Source: Imbricaverruca yamaguchii (lineage: Eukaryota; Arthropoda; Thecostraca; Neoverrucidae). Taken from it: DNA of 64,000 bases. The notes under the pieces are model-generated. The model ran no database searches, was not told the origin of the DNA, and was given only the letters and a program-made list of their open reading frames with translations. Shown piece by piece: positions 1-22,900 of this stretch (position 1 is the stretch's first letter; each line of letters opens with the position of its first letter). The DNA lies in assembly GCA_034440575.1 (NCBI GenBank), contig JAOTOL010001638.1, forward strand, positions 2,713,501 to 2,777,500, written 5' to 3'. The position numbers were made by a program, and so were the translations under genes.

Positions 1-275
1 GTGGAGCAAAAAAATTTGCGTGGCCCCGGTCGATTTCGGTGTCCTTTTCTGGTTCCAAATAATTTATCAAATATACCCCAAAATGAACTCCCCGGAGCCA
101 AAAACATGAGGTGTTTTTTGAGGGTGAACCCGGGCCCTACTCGTCATGCGCTTTCTGATGACACCTCTTTAGTTTTTGTGCGACGCTTAGTTTGGATTTT
201 GGAGGGGATTACTCTCCCCCCTCCCGAGACGGAGTGTGAGGATCTGACCGGAGTGCCGGCGCGGGTTAATTTAAA
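1..275 (-). repeat. Interspersed repeat family A, copy 1 (partial)
   Basis: The reverse complement matches the left part of the copies at 40490 and 58590. The shared landmarks, in order, are 'gatcctcaca', 'ccaaactaagcgtc', 'aaagaggtgtcatc', 'gaaagcgc' and 'acgagtaggg'. The copy is cut by the window edge. It has no credible coding capacity, and the open frame across it is a by-product. I do not recognise the family. Confidence 0.75.
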
Positions 276-657
276 TAACCCGAAATTAGGTATGTGCTGA
301 AAGAAGCAAAACGGTATCTGAATAGTACGCTATGGCCTCAAAATTTAATTTCGAGGACTTGAAAAATATTCTGAATATCATTTTCACGGTGAATTTGCAA
401 ATTCAACTGAACCTTCAACTTCGGCACGCCACGCAGCACAATATTTTAACACTGAGTTGCAACAGGCAGCCCTCCAGGATATTTAAGTGCACCCCACCCC
501 CTAAACCTTCTCAATCAGTGGCGACCGCTGAAAAGCGTTCCCCTCCAAGTTTCCTTTCGCTTCTGCGCCCTTGGATATGCATGTATGCAAGCACAAGTGC
601 ATAGCATGCATCACACAACCGAAATCAATCGTATTCCAGTTTCCCCATTCGGACCCC
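276..657. other. Non-coding stretch, nothing recognised
   Basis: AT-leaning sequence between repeat A and the first minisatellite, presumably part of an OATP intron. No exon with supported splice sites was seen. Confidence 0.5.
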
Positions 658-727
658 GGCTACTGTTGGTGCTCGGCTACTGTTGATGTTCGGCTACTGT
701 TGGTGTTCAGCTACTGTTGGTGTTCGA
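658..727. repeat. 17-bp tandem repeat
   Basis: About four copies of a unit close to 'ggctactgttggtgttc', directly preceding the 57-bp minisatellite. Confidence 0.85.
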
Positions 728-730
728 CAC

Positions 731-1195
731 ACCGCCTGCCGGCGCCTCCTGGCCTCGTCGAGTACCCACACCCGACGTACCACCTGCCGGCGCCTCCTGC
801 GGCTTCTGGCCTCGTCGAGCACCCACACCCGACGTACCGCCTGACGGCGCCTCCTGCGGCTTCTGGCCTCGTCTGGCACCCACACCCGACGTACCGCCTG
901 CCGGCGCCTCCTGCGGCTTCTGGCCTCGTCTGGCACCCACACCCGACGTACCGCCTGACAGCGCCTCCTGCGGCTTCTGGCCTCGTCTGGCACCCACACC
1001 CGACGTACCGCCTGACGGCGCCTCCTGCGGCTTCTGGCCTCGTCTGGCACCCACACCCGACGTACCGCCTGACGGCGCCTCCTACGGCTTCTGGCCTCGT
1101 CTGGCACCCACACCCGACGTACCGCCTGCCGGCGCCTTCTGCAGCTTCTCGCCTCGTCGGGCACCCGCACCCGACGTACCGCCTGACAGCGCATC
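731..1195. repeat. 57-bp minisatellite next to an OATP exon
   Basis: About eight copies of a GC-rich 57-bp unit containing 'cctcctgcggcttctggcct' and 'cacacccgacgtaccgcct'. The first copy lacks nine bases. Because 57 is a multiple of three the array stays open in several frames on both strands, which creates long spurious ORFs with a 19-residue repeat. It ends about 13 bp before the splice acceptor of the OATP exon at 1209. Confidence 0.9.
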
Positions 1196-1208
1196 GTCCG
1201 GTCGGCAG

Positions 1209-12775
<11,567 letters not shown>

Positions 12776-13924
12776 TGCGCGGTCAGCACGCCGCACAGCC
12801 GCCGCGGCCCCAACTCGTCGGCCCGACCACCGACCACTTCCACCGTCCGGCGTGTCGGCCGGCTCGGTACAGCAGCGCGCCGTGCCGTCCGCCCGTCTCT
12901 GCCACCGACGGTCGTGACGTCACACAGGTGTGCCAAGTGCCGGGCCGGCGCGCCGGTGTGACGCTTCGCGTCTGACGTGTGAAGTGCGTACTGTCACCGG
13001 GAGGTGGTGCAGATCACCACATCACTCCCACAGTGGGAGTGCACACATTCTTCTGACACAGTCGGCGTGCAAATAGACTACATCACGCGTGCAAGGCAGT
13101 CGTGAGGGAAGAGAGCCATCCCGCAATGCCTGGGGCGTACGCAATGTCCTATTTACTCCACACGCGTTCAACTAGTTGACTGGGAAGTGGCTAAGCGGGT
13201 CAGTGTTTATGAATATGACAGCAAATGTGTCTTTTGATGTGTCATCGGCAATAAACATAACCCAAAGCGTGTTTTCCACAAACTGTATTCAGTTTCCGAG
13301 AAGACAACGCGGACGTTGCTGAGAACGAACAGAACAGATTGACGCCGATGACGTGTGCAGCCCGCACAACGTCGGGTCGTGCCAGCCATAACTGGAGCAG
13401 CCGGTTCTGGGGTGGCGCGCAAGGTGCCACCATCCGGGTACTTGCGTCACCATGCAACGGTGCACGTGCGCCGGGTGCAGAACGCACCTCCCTCACGGAG
13501 ATACACGGAAACACCGATACCAGTCAAGGGCAATATCACATCTGAAACTGGTCCGAACATAGCCGTCGCTCGCAGGCGAACGGTACGCTTTCACGCTACC
13601 AATGACACAGCCCTGGGGCCAGAGCGTGACACTGTTCGCCCCGGGCGGCACGGCAGGTCCCGCTGCGCCAGAAAGCTGCACCACGGATCCCGAGCAACGA
13701 CTCGAACATCGACATCGACCACACTGTATACGTCAAATTGCAAACCCAACACGAAATACCCTGTCCCCCCCACCCGGGCGCGGTTCCACCCTCGCCGCAC
13801 GCTACCGGCGTCGGCTGCCCTCACCTTCGTGTCCGGCACAGTCCAGAGCAGATCCCGGACAAGGCTGCCGCGACGCCCGACACCCCCCGCCAGCGACACT
13901 GACACAGATCTGCGGCACTCGCGT
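12776..13924. other. Intergenic tail-to-tail region with 3' UTRs
   Basis: Lies between the OATP stop and the peroxiredoxin stop. The plus-strand AATAAA at 13250-13255 is a plausible OATP poly(A) signal, about 475 bp after the stop. No convincing signal was found for the minus-strand gene. The GC-rich stretch 13340-13900 has overlapping open frames on both strands without family resemblance. Confidence 0.55.
13250..13255 (+). promoter_or_regulatory. Putative OATP poly(A) signal
   Basis: Canonical AATAAA downstream of the OATP stop codon, on the coding strand. Placement is plausible, but no cleavage site can be shown. Confidence 0.45.
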
Positions 13925-13987
13925 CTACATCTCATCCTTGGCGCTTTTGTTGAAATATTCCATCTTTTTGCTCGGATCGGGGATGAT
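13925..13987 (-). CDS. Prdx4: Prdx4 exon 5
   Basis: Minus-strand acceptor 'ttctttcag' precedes [20 protein letters not shown] and TAG at 13927-13925. Human PRDX4 also has IIPDP and a YF motif here. Confidence 0.93.
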   Translation of the reverse strand: MIPDPSKKMEYFNKSAKDEM

Positions 13988-16900
13988 CTGAAAGAACATA
14001 ATTCACAACATATGACACCACAGCGACTCCGACATAATCATAGCTTCAAACATTCAAGTGGAAGTCTGCTCACGTTAAATTATTTCATATATTACAAGTG
14101 TAGGATTGGAAAACTCACAACCACAGATGACACATTTCCAAGAGCTTAAATACAATCTATTTTTTCAGTCAATGACATTCAGGGCTACACCAATGCATCC
14201 CTAATTTGTAGAGGTGCGTAGAACCCACAAAGCCGAAATGGCGACACAATTGTTCTAACGCAGAAAAATCAAGGTGACGGAAGCCTGATTGAACTTCGGC
14301 AGCTTTTCAGCTACGCATCAATCCAAAGCTCTTCTACACCAATAATGTCTTCCATCGATCTGCATCCATCGCGGAACTATGAACATAAAACAATTCAGGT
14401 AGGCATATACTTTAAAACATGCGTTTTTTTTAGTCATACAGTCCGCACCGCTGTAGCGCACGCTAGCACGGTGAGGGATAGATCAGCACCCTCATAAAAC
14501 GTGACCAGGCCGCAGGAATGCTCTTGTCGCAGCAGAGACAACAGTCATCACGACCGTGGCTGTACTCGCCCGGGGCGACGGCAGGCCCCCTGGCGACTGG
14601 CGACCGAGCACTTACCGTATCGGCGCCAGGCTTCCAGCCGGCGGGGCACACCTCGCCGTGCGAGTCGGTGTACTTGAAGGCCTGCACAAGCCGCAGGGTC
14701 TCGTCCACAGATCGGCCCACGGGCAGGTCATTCATGGTGATCTGGCGCAGCATGCCGGCGCCGTCGATAATAAACAAGCCCCTGGCGACGAGTCGGGTCA
14801 CGTCAGGTCAGGTCAGGTCAGGATAGGTCAGGTCAGGTCAGGTGGCCCGCTCGCGAACGAACCCTGCCGCATGGTTGACGCCAATTAAAGCGGTGATGAA
14901 GTAGCGGTGGTTATTAGCTTTAAGACACGTCGACCGTCGAGTCGTGTAGCGTAGTCAATCTCTCACGACGATTAATCGCGGACGAAGAGTAGAGACAGGT
15001 AAGACTCGAACTCACGACCTTTCGATTGTGAGACGGGTAACATAGCCCTAGGCTACTCGTCCCCGGGGGTGATAAAGTAGCAAACCATGGTAAGTGGTTA
15101 TGAGGACTTACGAGAGGACTTGCGATCAATGGCGTGAGACATCAGGGTAAAATCGCCTAATAGGCAGTCAAGTTCGCCGAAGTGTCATTTGCAGTCCAAG
15201 CCGTCTCTCGGAATTGGTCGGAGATCAACGTCCTCTAACACAAATGGTGGGTGGTAGGCGACAAGCTGACGACGGATGCGCGGCCACCGCGTCGGGGCTC
15301 TGGTGCAGACGCGACCGACCGTCTGTTGGTTGGTTGGTTATTGGTTTTACGACACATCGACCGCTGAGTCACGTAGCGTCGCCAATCTCTCACGCCGATT
15401 GGTCGCGGGCGAAGAGTAGCGGCAGGTGAGACTCGATCCCACAACCTTTCGATTGTGAGACGAGCAACTTACCCCTAGGCTACCCGTCCCCTCTGACCGT
15501 CTGTGTCTAATGTTATTTGTTAAGAGACAATAACGACGCCGCTTCCAAACGTATTGCCACGCACCAAGCAATGAAGTTAACAATGAATGATGACCTAGTG
15601 ATGAGTACACACATTCGCTACATGTTTTTTTAACAAGCATAACTTAGACAAGTGCATACCTCAGACCTGGAGCGTCTGGGTTGGCTTGATTGGCCCAGGG
15701 AATAATTCGTCCGGGGATTACCTTTTTGATTAAAACACAATACCTTATGGATCTTAGACGGAACGATGGCAAATACTGCGACCGCCGACTGGTAGTGCTC
15801 CAGGACAACCAAACACACCACTAATGTGGTGCATGTGGTCCCGAGCAGCTGTCGACAATGGTACACTGGTACCCAACGGGCTGCTTACACAGAGCTGTGG
15901 TTAGTGCACGCCCACCACCTGACCTGGTGGCAGCGGAGGTGACGGCGGCGGCCCGGTGTGGGTGCGCAGATTACACGACCGCCTTACGCCAGCGAGTACT
16001 CACCTGAGCGAGTGGCCCTGGTCCTGCAGGTAGACACCATAGTCCTTGGCGATTGTGTGCGTGAGGTCGGAGAGCAGCGGGATGCGCAGTTTGCCGAGGC
16101 CGCCCTCCTTGCGCGGCGTGTTCATCCAGGCAAGGTGCGTGAACTGTGAGTCCACCGAGCAGGCCACCACCTCGGCACCGAGCGCGCGGAACTCGCCCAC
16201 GCGGTCGTTGAATGCCAAGATCTCGGTGGGGCAGACGAACGTGCTGTGAACGCGACACGAGGCCGGTGTCACGCAGACTTGACAACGGCATCACAAAGAC
16301 GCGGTGTCCTAAAATTACTTCACCATTAACTGTGTGGATGAAGAAAGAAGTTGCTTGGGAATAGTGAAAGATTGCAAGAAAATACAGGATCGCCACTTAA
16401 GGATTAAATAAGTGGAATGCCTTTCACTTCAGTCAGATGCATTTTACATTATTTAGCAGTCGTGTGTATGATAACAGCCCACACATCAGGTGGCAAAATG
16501 GTAAAAACCCAAGACAAGGATGAAATAGCGCAATTCCATTAACTGTGAATTTCCAGGCCACATGGTCAATTATTTTACCCTGCAAAGACGTGACGACGTC
16601 ATACAGGCGTGATGACGGCATCACACAGACGTGACGAGGGCGTCACACCACAGACGTGATGACGGCGTCACACAGACGCGACGTCACACAGACATGACGA
16701 CGTCACACAGACATGACGTCACACAGACGTGGCGTCACACATACATGACGTCACACAGACACGACGACGGCGTCACACAGACGCGAAGTCACGCAGGCGT
16801 GAGGACGGCGTCACACAGGTGTGACGGTGGCGTCACACATGCGTGACGGTGGAATCACACAGACGTGACGGTGGCGTCACACAGGCGTGACGGTGGCGTC

Positions 16901-19900
16901 ACACAGGCGTGACGGTGGCGTCACACAGGCGTGACAGTGGCGTCACACAGACGTGACGGCGTCACACACGTGATGACGGTGGTTGTCGAGAGGGGGAGGG
17001 GTTACCTGTTGTGGTCCTTGCTGTCGGTATTGGTGGTTTGTGGGAGCATCAACTGTACCGGTTGCACAGTAGTTGATGAAACACCTTAGTTCAGGTGCAT
17101 AAAGCATCCTCCATACCAAATGAAACCACACAATGCAAATCACACCGGTAACAGTCGCAACAGGCTAAACTTAGGCTTCGAAATGCCTAGAGATTTACTT
17201 GCTCACCAGATAGCATTATGGATAGCAAGGCAAAGCATGTGCCATTCCAATGATAATTCCAATACAGAATAGGACAATCAATCGTCCTACTGATAGATAA
17301 ATACACTTGTCATGGGGCATGTTATTTGGTTAACATTACTGCATCTCCACGTCACAGAATTGAACACGAAATGCGAAAAACAATATGCCTTGGTCCTGTG
17401 TCAATTTTCCATACGGCGGTTTTTTGTGGCGACTTCGTCCCAGTTATTTATCCAGTGCATGCATTAAGCACTAAAATTCCACTTGCGAAATCAAGAAAAC
17501 TACTTTCTTATATAGATGAAGCAAAAAAAAAACATTCCCTGCAGTCCAAACCGCACATAAACACAAAGACAAAGACGTAAATTCCGACGATCCAAAATAG
17601 TATCGTGGCTATTACAGCCTATTGTCGACATTTAAAGCAAAGGTCATCAGAAAATAAGTGCACATGAACACATATCATATTACAATTGTTCATGCCAGCC
17701 GCGCGGAAAGAGTCCGCAGGTACGATCACAAGTCAGAAAGTATAAGTTATCGAGTACGATCAGAGCAGCCAGTCCAGTCCCACGCACAAATACTGCATAA
17801 GGCGGCGACCGACCAGGGGAGCTGGCAGTCGTCTCGGCTCGTGCGGTAGCTCGTTATACAGGGCGCAGGACCACGAGAACAAAAACAGACTTATGTCCGG
17901 CTGAACCCAACAAATGACTTCACACATAAGATGGGGTGATTGTGTCTTGATAACCCAACAACTGGCTCCATAGACAAGATGAGTTGATTGTGTTTTGACG
18001 ACCAAGCAACTGGCTCCATTGATAAGTTGGACTGATTGTGTCTTGAGGACTCAAGAACTGGTTCCATAGATAAGATGGGCTGATTGTGTCCTGATACATC
18101 TTTGTACACTTGCCCATTATATGCTAGATCATACATTTGTTGAATTTCCATTAGATAAAATCACGTGTAATGAGGCACCACATCACATGGTATACTAAAA
18201 ATACAATGAAATGTAGTTGCAAGATGCAAATGGCCAAAGGATCAAACGCTTGGGAAAACGGATTCGAACTGCGAGAGTGCAGGACACAATACAAGTTGGT
18301 ACAGGTTTGTACTTTAGCAAGGCATTACCGGAATGGGAAACGGACGACTTCCTTTAAATTGTGGTGACGCAGTACAGGAGATGCAAAAAGGCGTGCATAA
18401 CGAGAGGTACTTACAAGTCCATCGGGTAGAAGAAGAAGACTAGATACTTCCCTTTGTAATCTGTCAGCTTCAGGTCTTTAAATTCTCCATCTACAACTGC
18501 AGTACCTTCCCAATAGGGAGCTGGTTTGGAGACTGAAAAGGCAAGAATATGACGAAATGACGCGTGATATTTGGCTACACATGTCAATAAAACTATAATA
18601 ATTAAAAGAAACATGAAATAATTATTAGAAACACAAACACAAGAGCAATTATCAGAACATACGGATTCATGGCACATGGCAGAAAACTGTGGATGACCCG
18701 AAAAAAAACAGGGAAATAATTTATGGGTACTTATTAAAGGATAAAAAATCACATACCAAGACATCTGAATTTCAAGCTTCTAAATTAATTACCAAAGACA
18801 GGGTCCAACACCATTCCCCACCTTCATAGTCGGTGTATGAAGCTTTCTGTCTTGGTATCTTCCAGTGGCTACAAAGGTGCATTTAACAAATATCTAAGAA
18901 TGGAGGACGATCATATTATAATTATAATATGGGACTAATAAGCATTGAAATGTTTAGTTATCTTGGCACAGTTGAATCATACCATAAAGCGATTAATATA
19001 CCCAACACAATCAGCAGCACATGCACATAATGTACAAATGCTTTAAATCACCAACTTAAAGTGGAACAATAAGCTAAAATGCACTCGCATTGTCAGCCCC
19101 ATGAAGCAGACCCACTGGGAGGTGAAATACATGCATGCACCAAGGTCTGGATTTTTCGTATGGCTCACATGTGTCTGCACAAGATTAATTTATCCCTGGC
19201 ACCAGGTCTTGGCGCGTACCTTACGAATGATACCGGTAGTCGAAATGGGCATGGCCTGTCTTGATACATTTACAGGGCATTCACATCTCCATTATCACAT
19301 TTAACCAATGTTCAATATATCCAGGTCTATTCCTTCCGGGGGTGTAGTGACGAACCGTTGGCCCAGAAGCGGCCGGCACCTCAAACAACGGCTCCCCGCA
19401 CCTGGGCAAAGGCAAAACAGAGACCGTCCAGCCACTCCCCAATCCACAGAGTTGGAGTGTTGGCAGGGTGGTTTTGACAAAACCCAGTCAAAACCACCCT
19501 GCCAACGTTCCCACACTGGGGAGCGGCATGTGCTGTTGACATGACTCCTCAAGTTAGCGTGACTTTCGGCACCAGCAGATTACCTGCCCATTTCTGCAGA
19601 CTGCCGGGCTTTTTGTTAGTACATTTGCAGAACGATGGATTTTGTTCTGATATTTAAAAAAATCCGCGGTACCAGAGTGGCAATAAAATAATAAGTCGAA
19701 TTTGCAGATTATTACTAGAGATTGCACCAACTTTAGCAAACTACTAACATTAAGCCAAAAGTATAAGCAGACATATTTGAATCCAGTGGCATGACAAAAT
19801 ATACCATGTATTCCAACTCTCCAGTGTGGAAAGTTGGTAGTTCTTTTGGTTGCAGCCACGCAGCTTACACGAATTGTTGTGGACTGTCATGATTTCGCTG

Positions 19901-22900
19901 AAACAGGCGGATGTGCACACGTACGGGTAACAACATGTTGACTCCCATAAAGCGACCAAATTGTCACGTCACAGGATTAATCATATATTATGGTTAATAA
20001 TGATATATGGCTTTGGATGAGGTAACTATGGTTTTCAAGTCACAGCCTCACCAAAATTGCATATATTTTCGCAGAATGCTTATTTCGTTCGATGCGTGCA
20101 CTTATACAAATATCCATCACCGGATAAGAGAACACCGTTCCTGTGGTGCCATTACAACACTTCACAGGGTATTCTATGACAAATTCACTGGTAAAATGCC
20201 AACTGCACACACTGATATTTTATATGCGAACGAAGATGAGCCTTTAAAGTTACCTTGGACTCAGAACGCAGCTGAACGTTTGAGTTCCATCAGAGGAATG
20301 GCTGAGTGATATCGTTAAGTATTTTGTGAAGTCACCATGCAAGGGTGTATTTGAATACTCATATCTCCACCATACAACATTTTAACCGCAATAATCCGAA
20401 CAACTTTGAACTAGAAAATAGTACCGAAATCGATCAGTTGTGTTCTCTTTAATTTCATTTGTACCAAATGACCTCATGATTCACGTGATCAGCCGTGACC
20501 CATAGTGCATTGCAAGTACAGAAATGAAGATCCCATCAGCTACCAATTGAAATAAGAAAACTAAAATATTGAAATAGTAAAAAATATTGTTCTGGTTTCA
20601 AATGATTTATTTTTAAAGCCCGCTGATCAATTCAGCCATTGTTGGTTTGTTCAGTAGTTCTTATAGTTTAGGGAAGCATCGAATGCATGAGTCATGCAGT
20701 GCCCATAAATATTGTTGGGAATATGGCTGAGAGTGATGGAGTCATCACACCTGCTTAGGGTCAGTGTTACACAATTGTTGTCCACATAAGATTCACTGTG
20801 ACACAGATAGGCCATAACAGTAATCAATACTAAAACAAGCGATTTATTCATTTAGTCTTGGAAATACAAATTTAGTGAGAAGCGTAAACTGTTTGTTAAA
20901 ACTGTATGGTGGTACATTTATAATTTAATATGATATTTTAAGCACGCTTATGCCAACATGAGCCACATAGTCACACTCACCATTAACTCTCACGGGGCAC
21001 GGATCTCAGTCATGGTTGGATTTGTGCCCTGTAATCCTGGATGTAGAGGACAATTTGGGGAAATGAAATATGGAGAGGTAATTTCCCCTGCAAACTGTGA
21101 CATCAGAATCCCAGCTGGAACTTTCCCGTGAATCTTGAGTACCTCCCCACAGAGCAGTTTATTCCCAAGCAGCACCATTCAACCACCAAATTAGAAAAAA
21201 AAATTGAGAGGACAATGTTGGAGATGACAAAATCAAAGAAAGCCCATTTTCAGTCCTGCCCATGACAAAGCTAATTCTTCATGTTTGATCATACTGAGGT
21301 CCTTAAAGGTAAGAACAGGTCAACCCAATGACATGACATTTATAAAAATGGAAATATGTATATGCATGATGGAATACATGCATGTGCATGTTGTGGGTCC
21401 TTTCACAAAACGATTGAAGAAAAATGTGTTTCTGTTTCACATCCATAAAGTTTAAGGTTAGGCCAGGTTATGCTGCTTTTTGAGGTATAGGAAGCATAGG
21501 CTTCAATATCCCTACCACAATAGGCGATCCGGAGGGGAGGGGCCAGGTGGCCCGGCCCCCCATGAGACCAAAGTGCCCTTTTGGCCAAAAGTGCCCTCTT
21601 GACCGAAAAGTGCCCTCTTCGCCGGAATGCCCCAAATTCAGCCCAAAAATCACCTGCCTGATGTGCCCCGCCTATGCCAAAGGTGCCCCCTTTGGGCCCA
21701 AAACTGCCCTTTTGGCGATTTTTTTTACACGCTCACCCCCCCCCCACCGGTGAACAAACCTTCCAATGTGCCCCGGACTGCAGTGCCCTTTTTGAGCCGG
21801 TCAGGTGCCCTTTTGGTGCCGGCCAAGTGTCCTTTTCGGTCCGGGCCCCCATGGAAAAATCCTGGGTGCGCGCCTGCCTACCACATCACTTTTGAAGGAC
21901 AAAAATTATGTTCCAAAGAATAATTAACAAGACAATGCAACATATTTTAAACCTGTCTAGCTTGTCTCACCTATTCCCACCAAGGCTCTTCGCTACTCTT
22001 CGTCAGTGACCAATCGGCGTGATTGACGACCCTACATGACTGAACAGTCGACGTGTTGCAAAACCAATAGCCACCAAACCCATCGAACTTCTGACCTCGT
22101 TAATTAGTTAGTTATTAGGACTTTAGGGCGCATCGACTACATTGGTCACGTAGCGTCCATAACAATACAACTTATTTACACGTCGATATATCGCACATGC
22201 TAGCTAGTTAAGTTTGCAGACTATTGTCGACACAACGAATCGTACATACAATAAAATATGACAATATTCAACATTTTCAATGTGGTGCATATCTTACTGA
22301 AAACGATATTTCAGCGAGGTAGTCAAATAGTCGCCCCGATCGAACAATATCCGAGTTGTTGCCTAAAACCTCACTGAGTGGCAAAGACTGAGCACGCCCA
22401 ATGACGTGTACGCTCCTCCTCGCAGCCGGGGCAGGACAGCAGGACATGCAACACAGATAAGTGGGCATGAAATCTGGGGCAGCATGGCACATCATCACCA
22501 GTTAGCAAGTAAGAGTGAGTGGCATATGTATGTCCAATTCTCAAGCGACATAGTGCCACCCCATCTCGCCTAATCCTACACGAGCACGAAATCTATTTAC
22601 CGAGGCGATTCTTGATCGTTTTCAACGTGTTATCGGGTATTGTGTTCCAAGAGCCTTGCCACTTTGTGGGCATAGTCAGAAATGGTTCGGAAGTGGTCAC
22701 GGGCCGGGAGTGGTAGAGTTCGTGAGTATGGAGCTTGCGACGCACGTTTTGCATCAGTATCAGCTAGGTCATTTCCGGGGATCCCCACATGACCCGGGAT
22801 CCAACATAGTCATCTGTTGAGTCATCTGTAGGTTTAAATTCCACCTCCAGGCCTCCGTCTCTAAGTTTTTGGCACCTCGGTACCACCCCATCCAGTTGCA

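Larger units (their letters stand above)
14782..16003 (-). other. Prdx4 intron 3
   Basis: Contains a GGTCA tandem repeat right next to exon 4 and two SINE copies, listed separately. The stretch 15500-16003 shows nothing recognisable. Confidence 0.8.
16244..18414 (-). other. Prdx4 intron 2
   Basis: Contains two minisatellites (16585-16985, 17905-18100). The rest, about 17000-17890 and 18110-18410, shows nothing recognisable. Confidence 0.8.
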
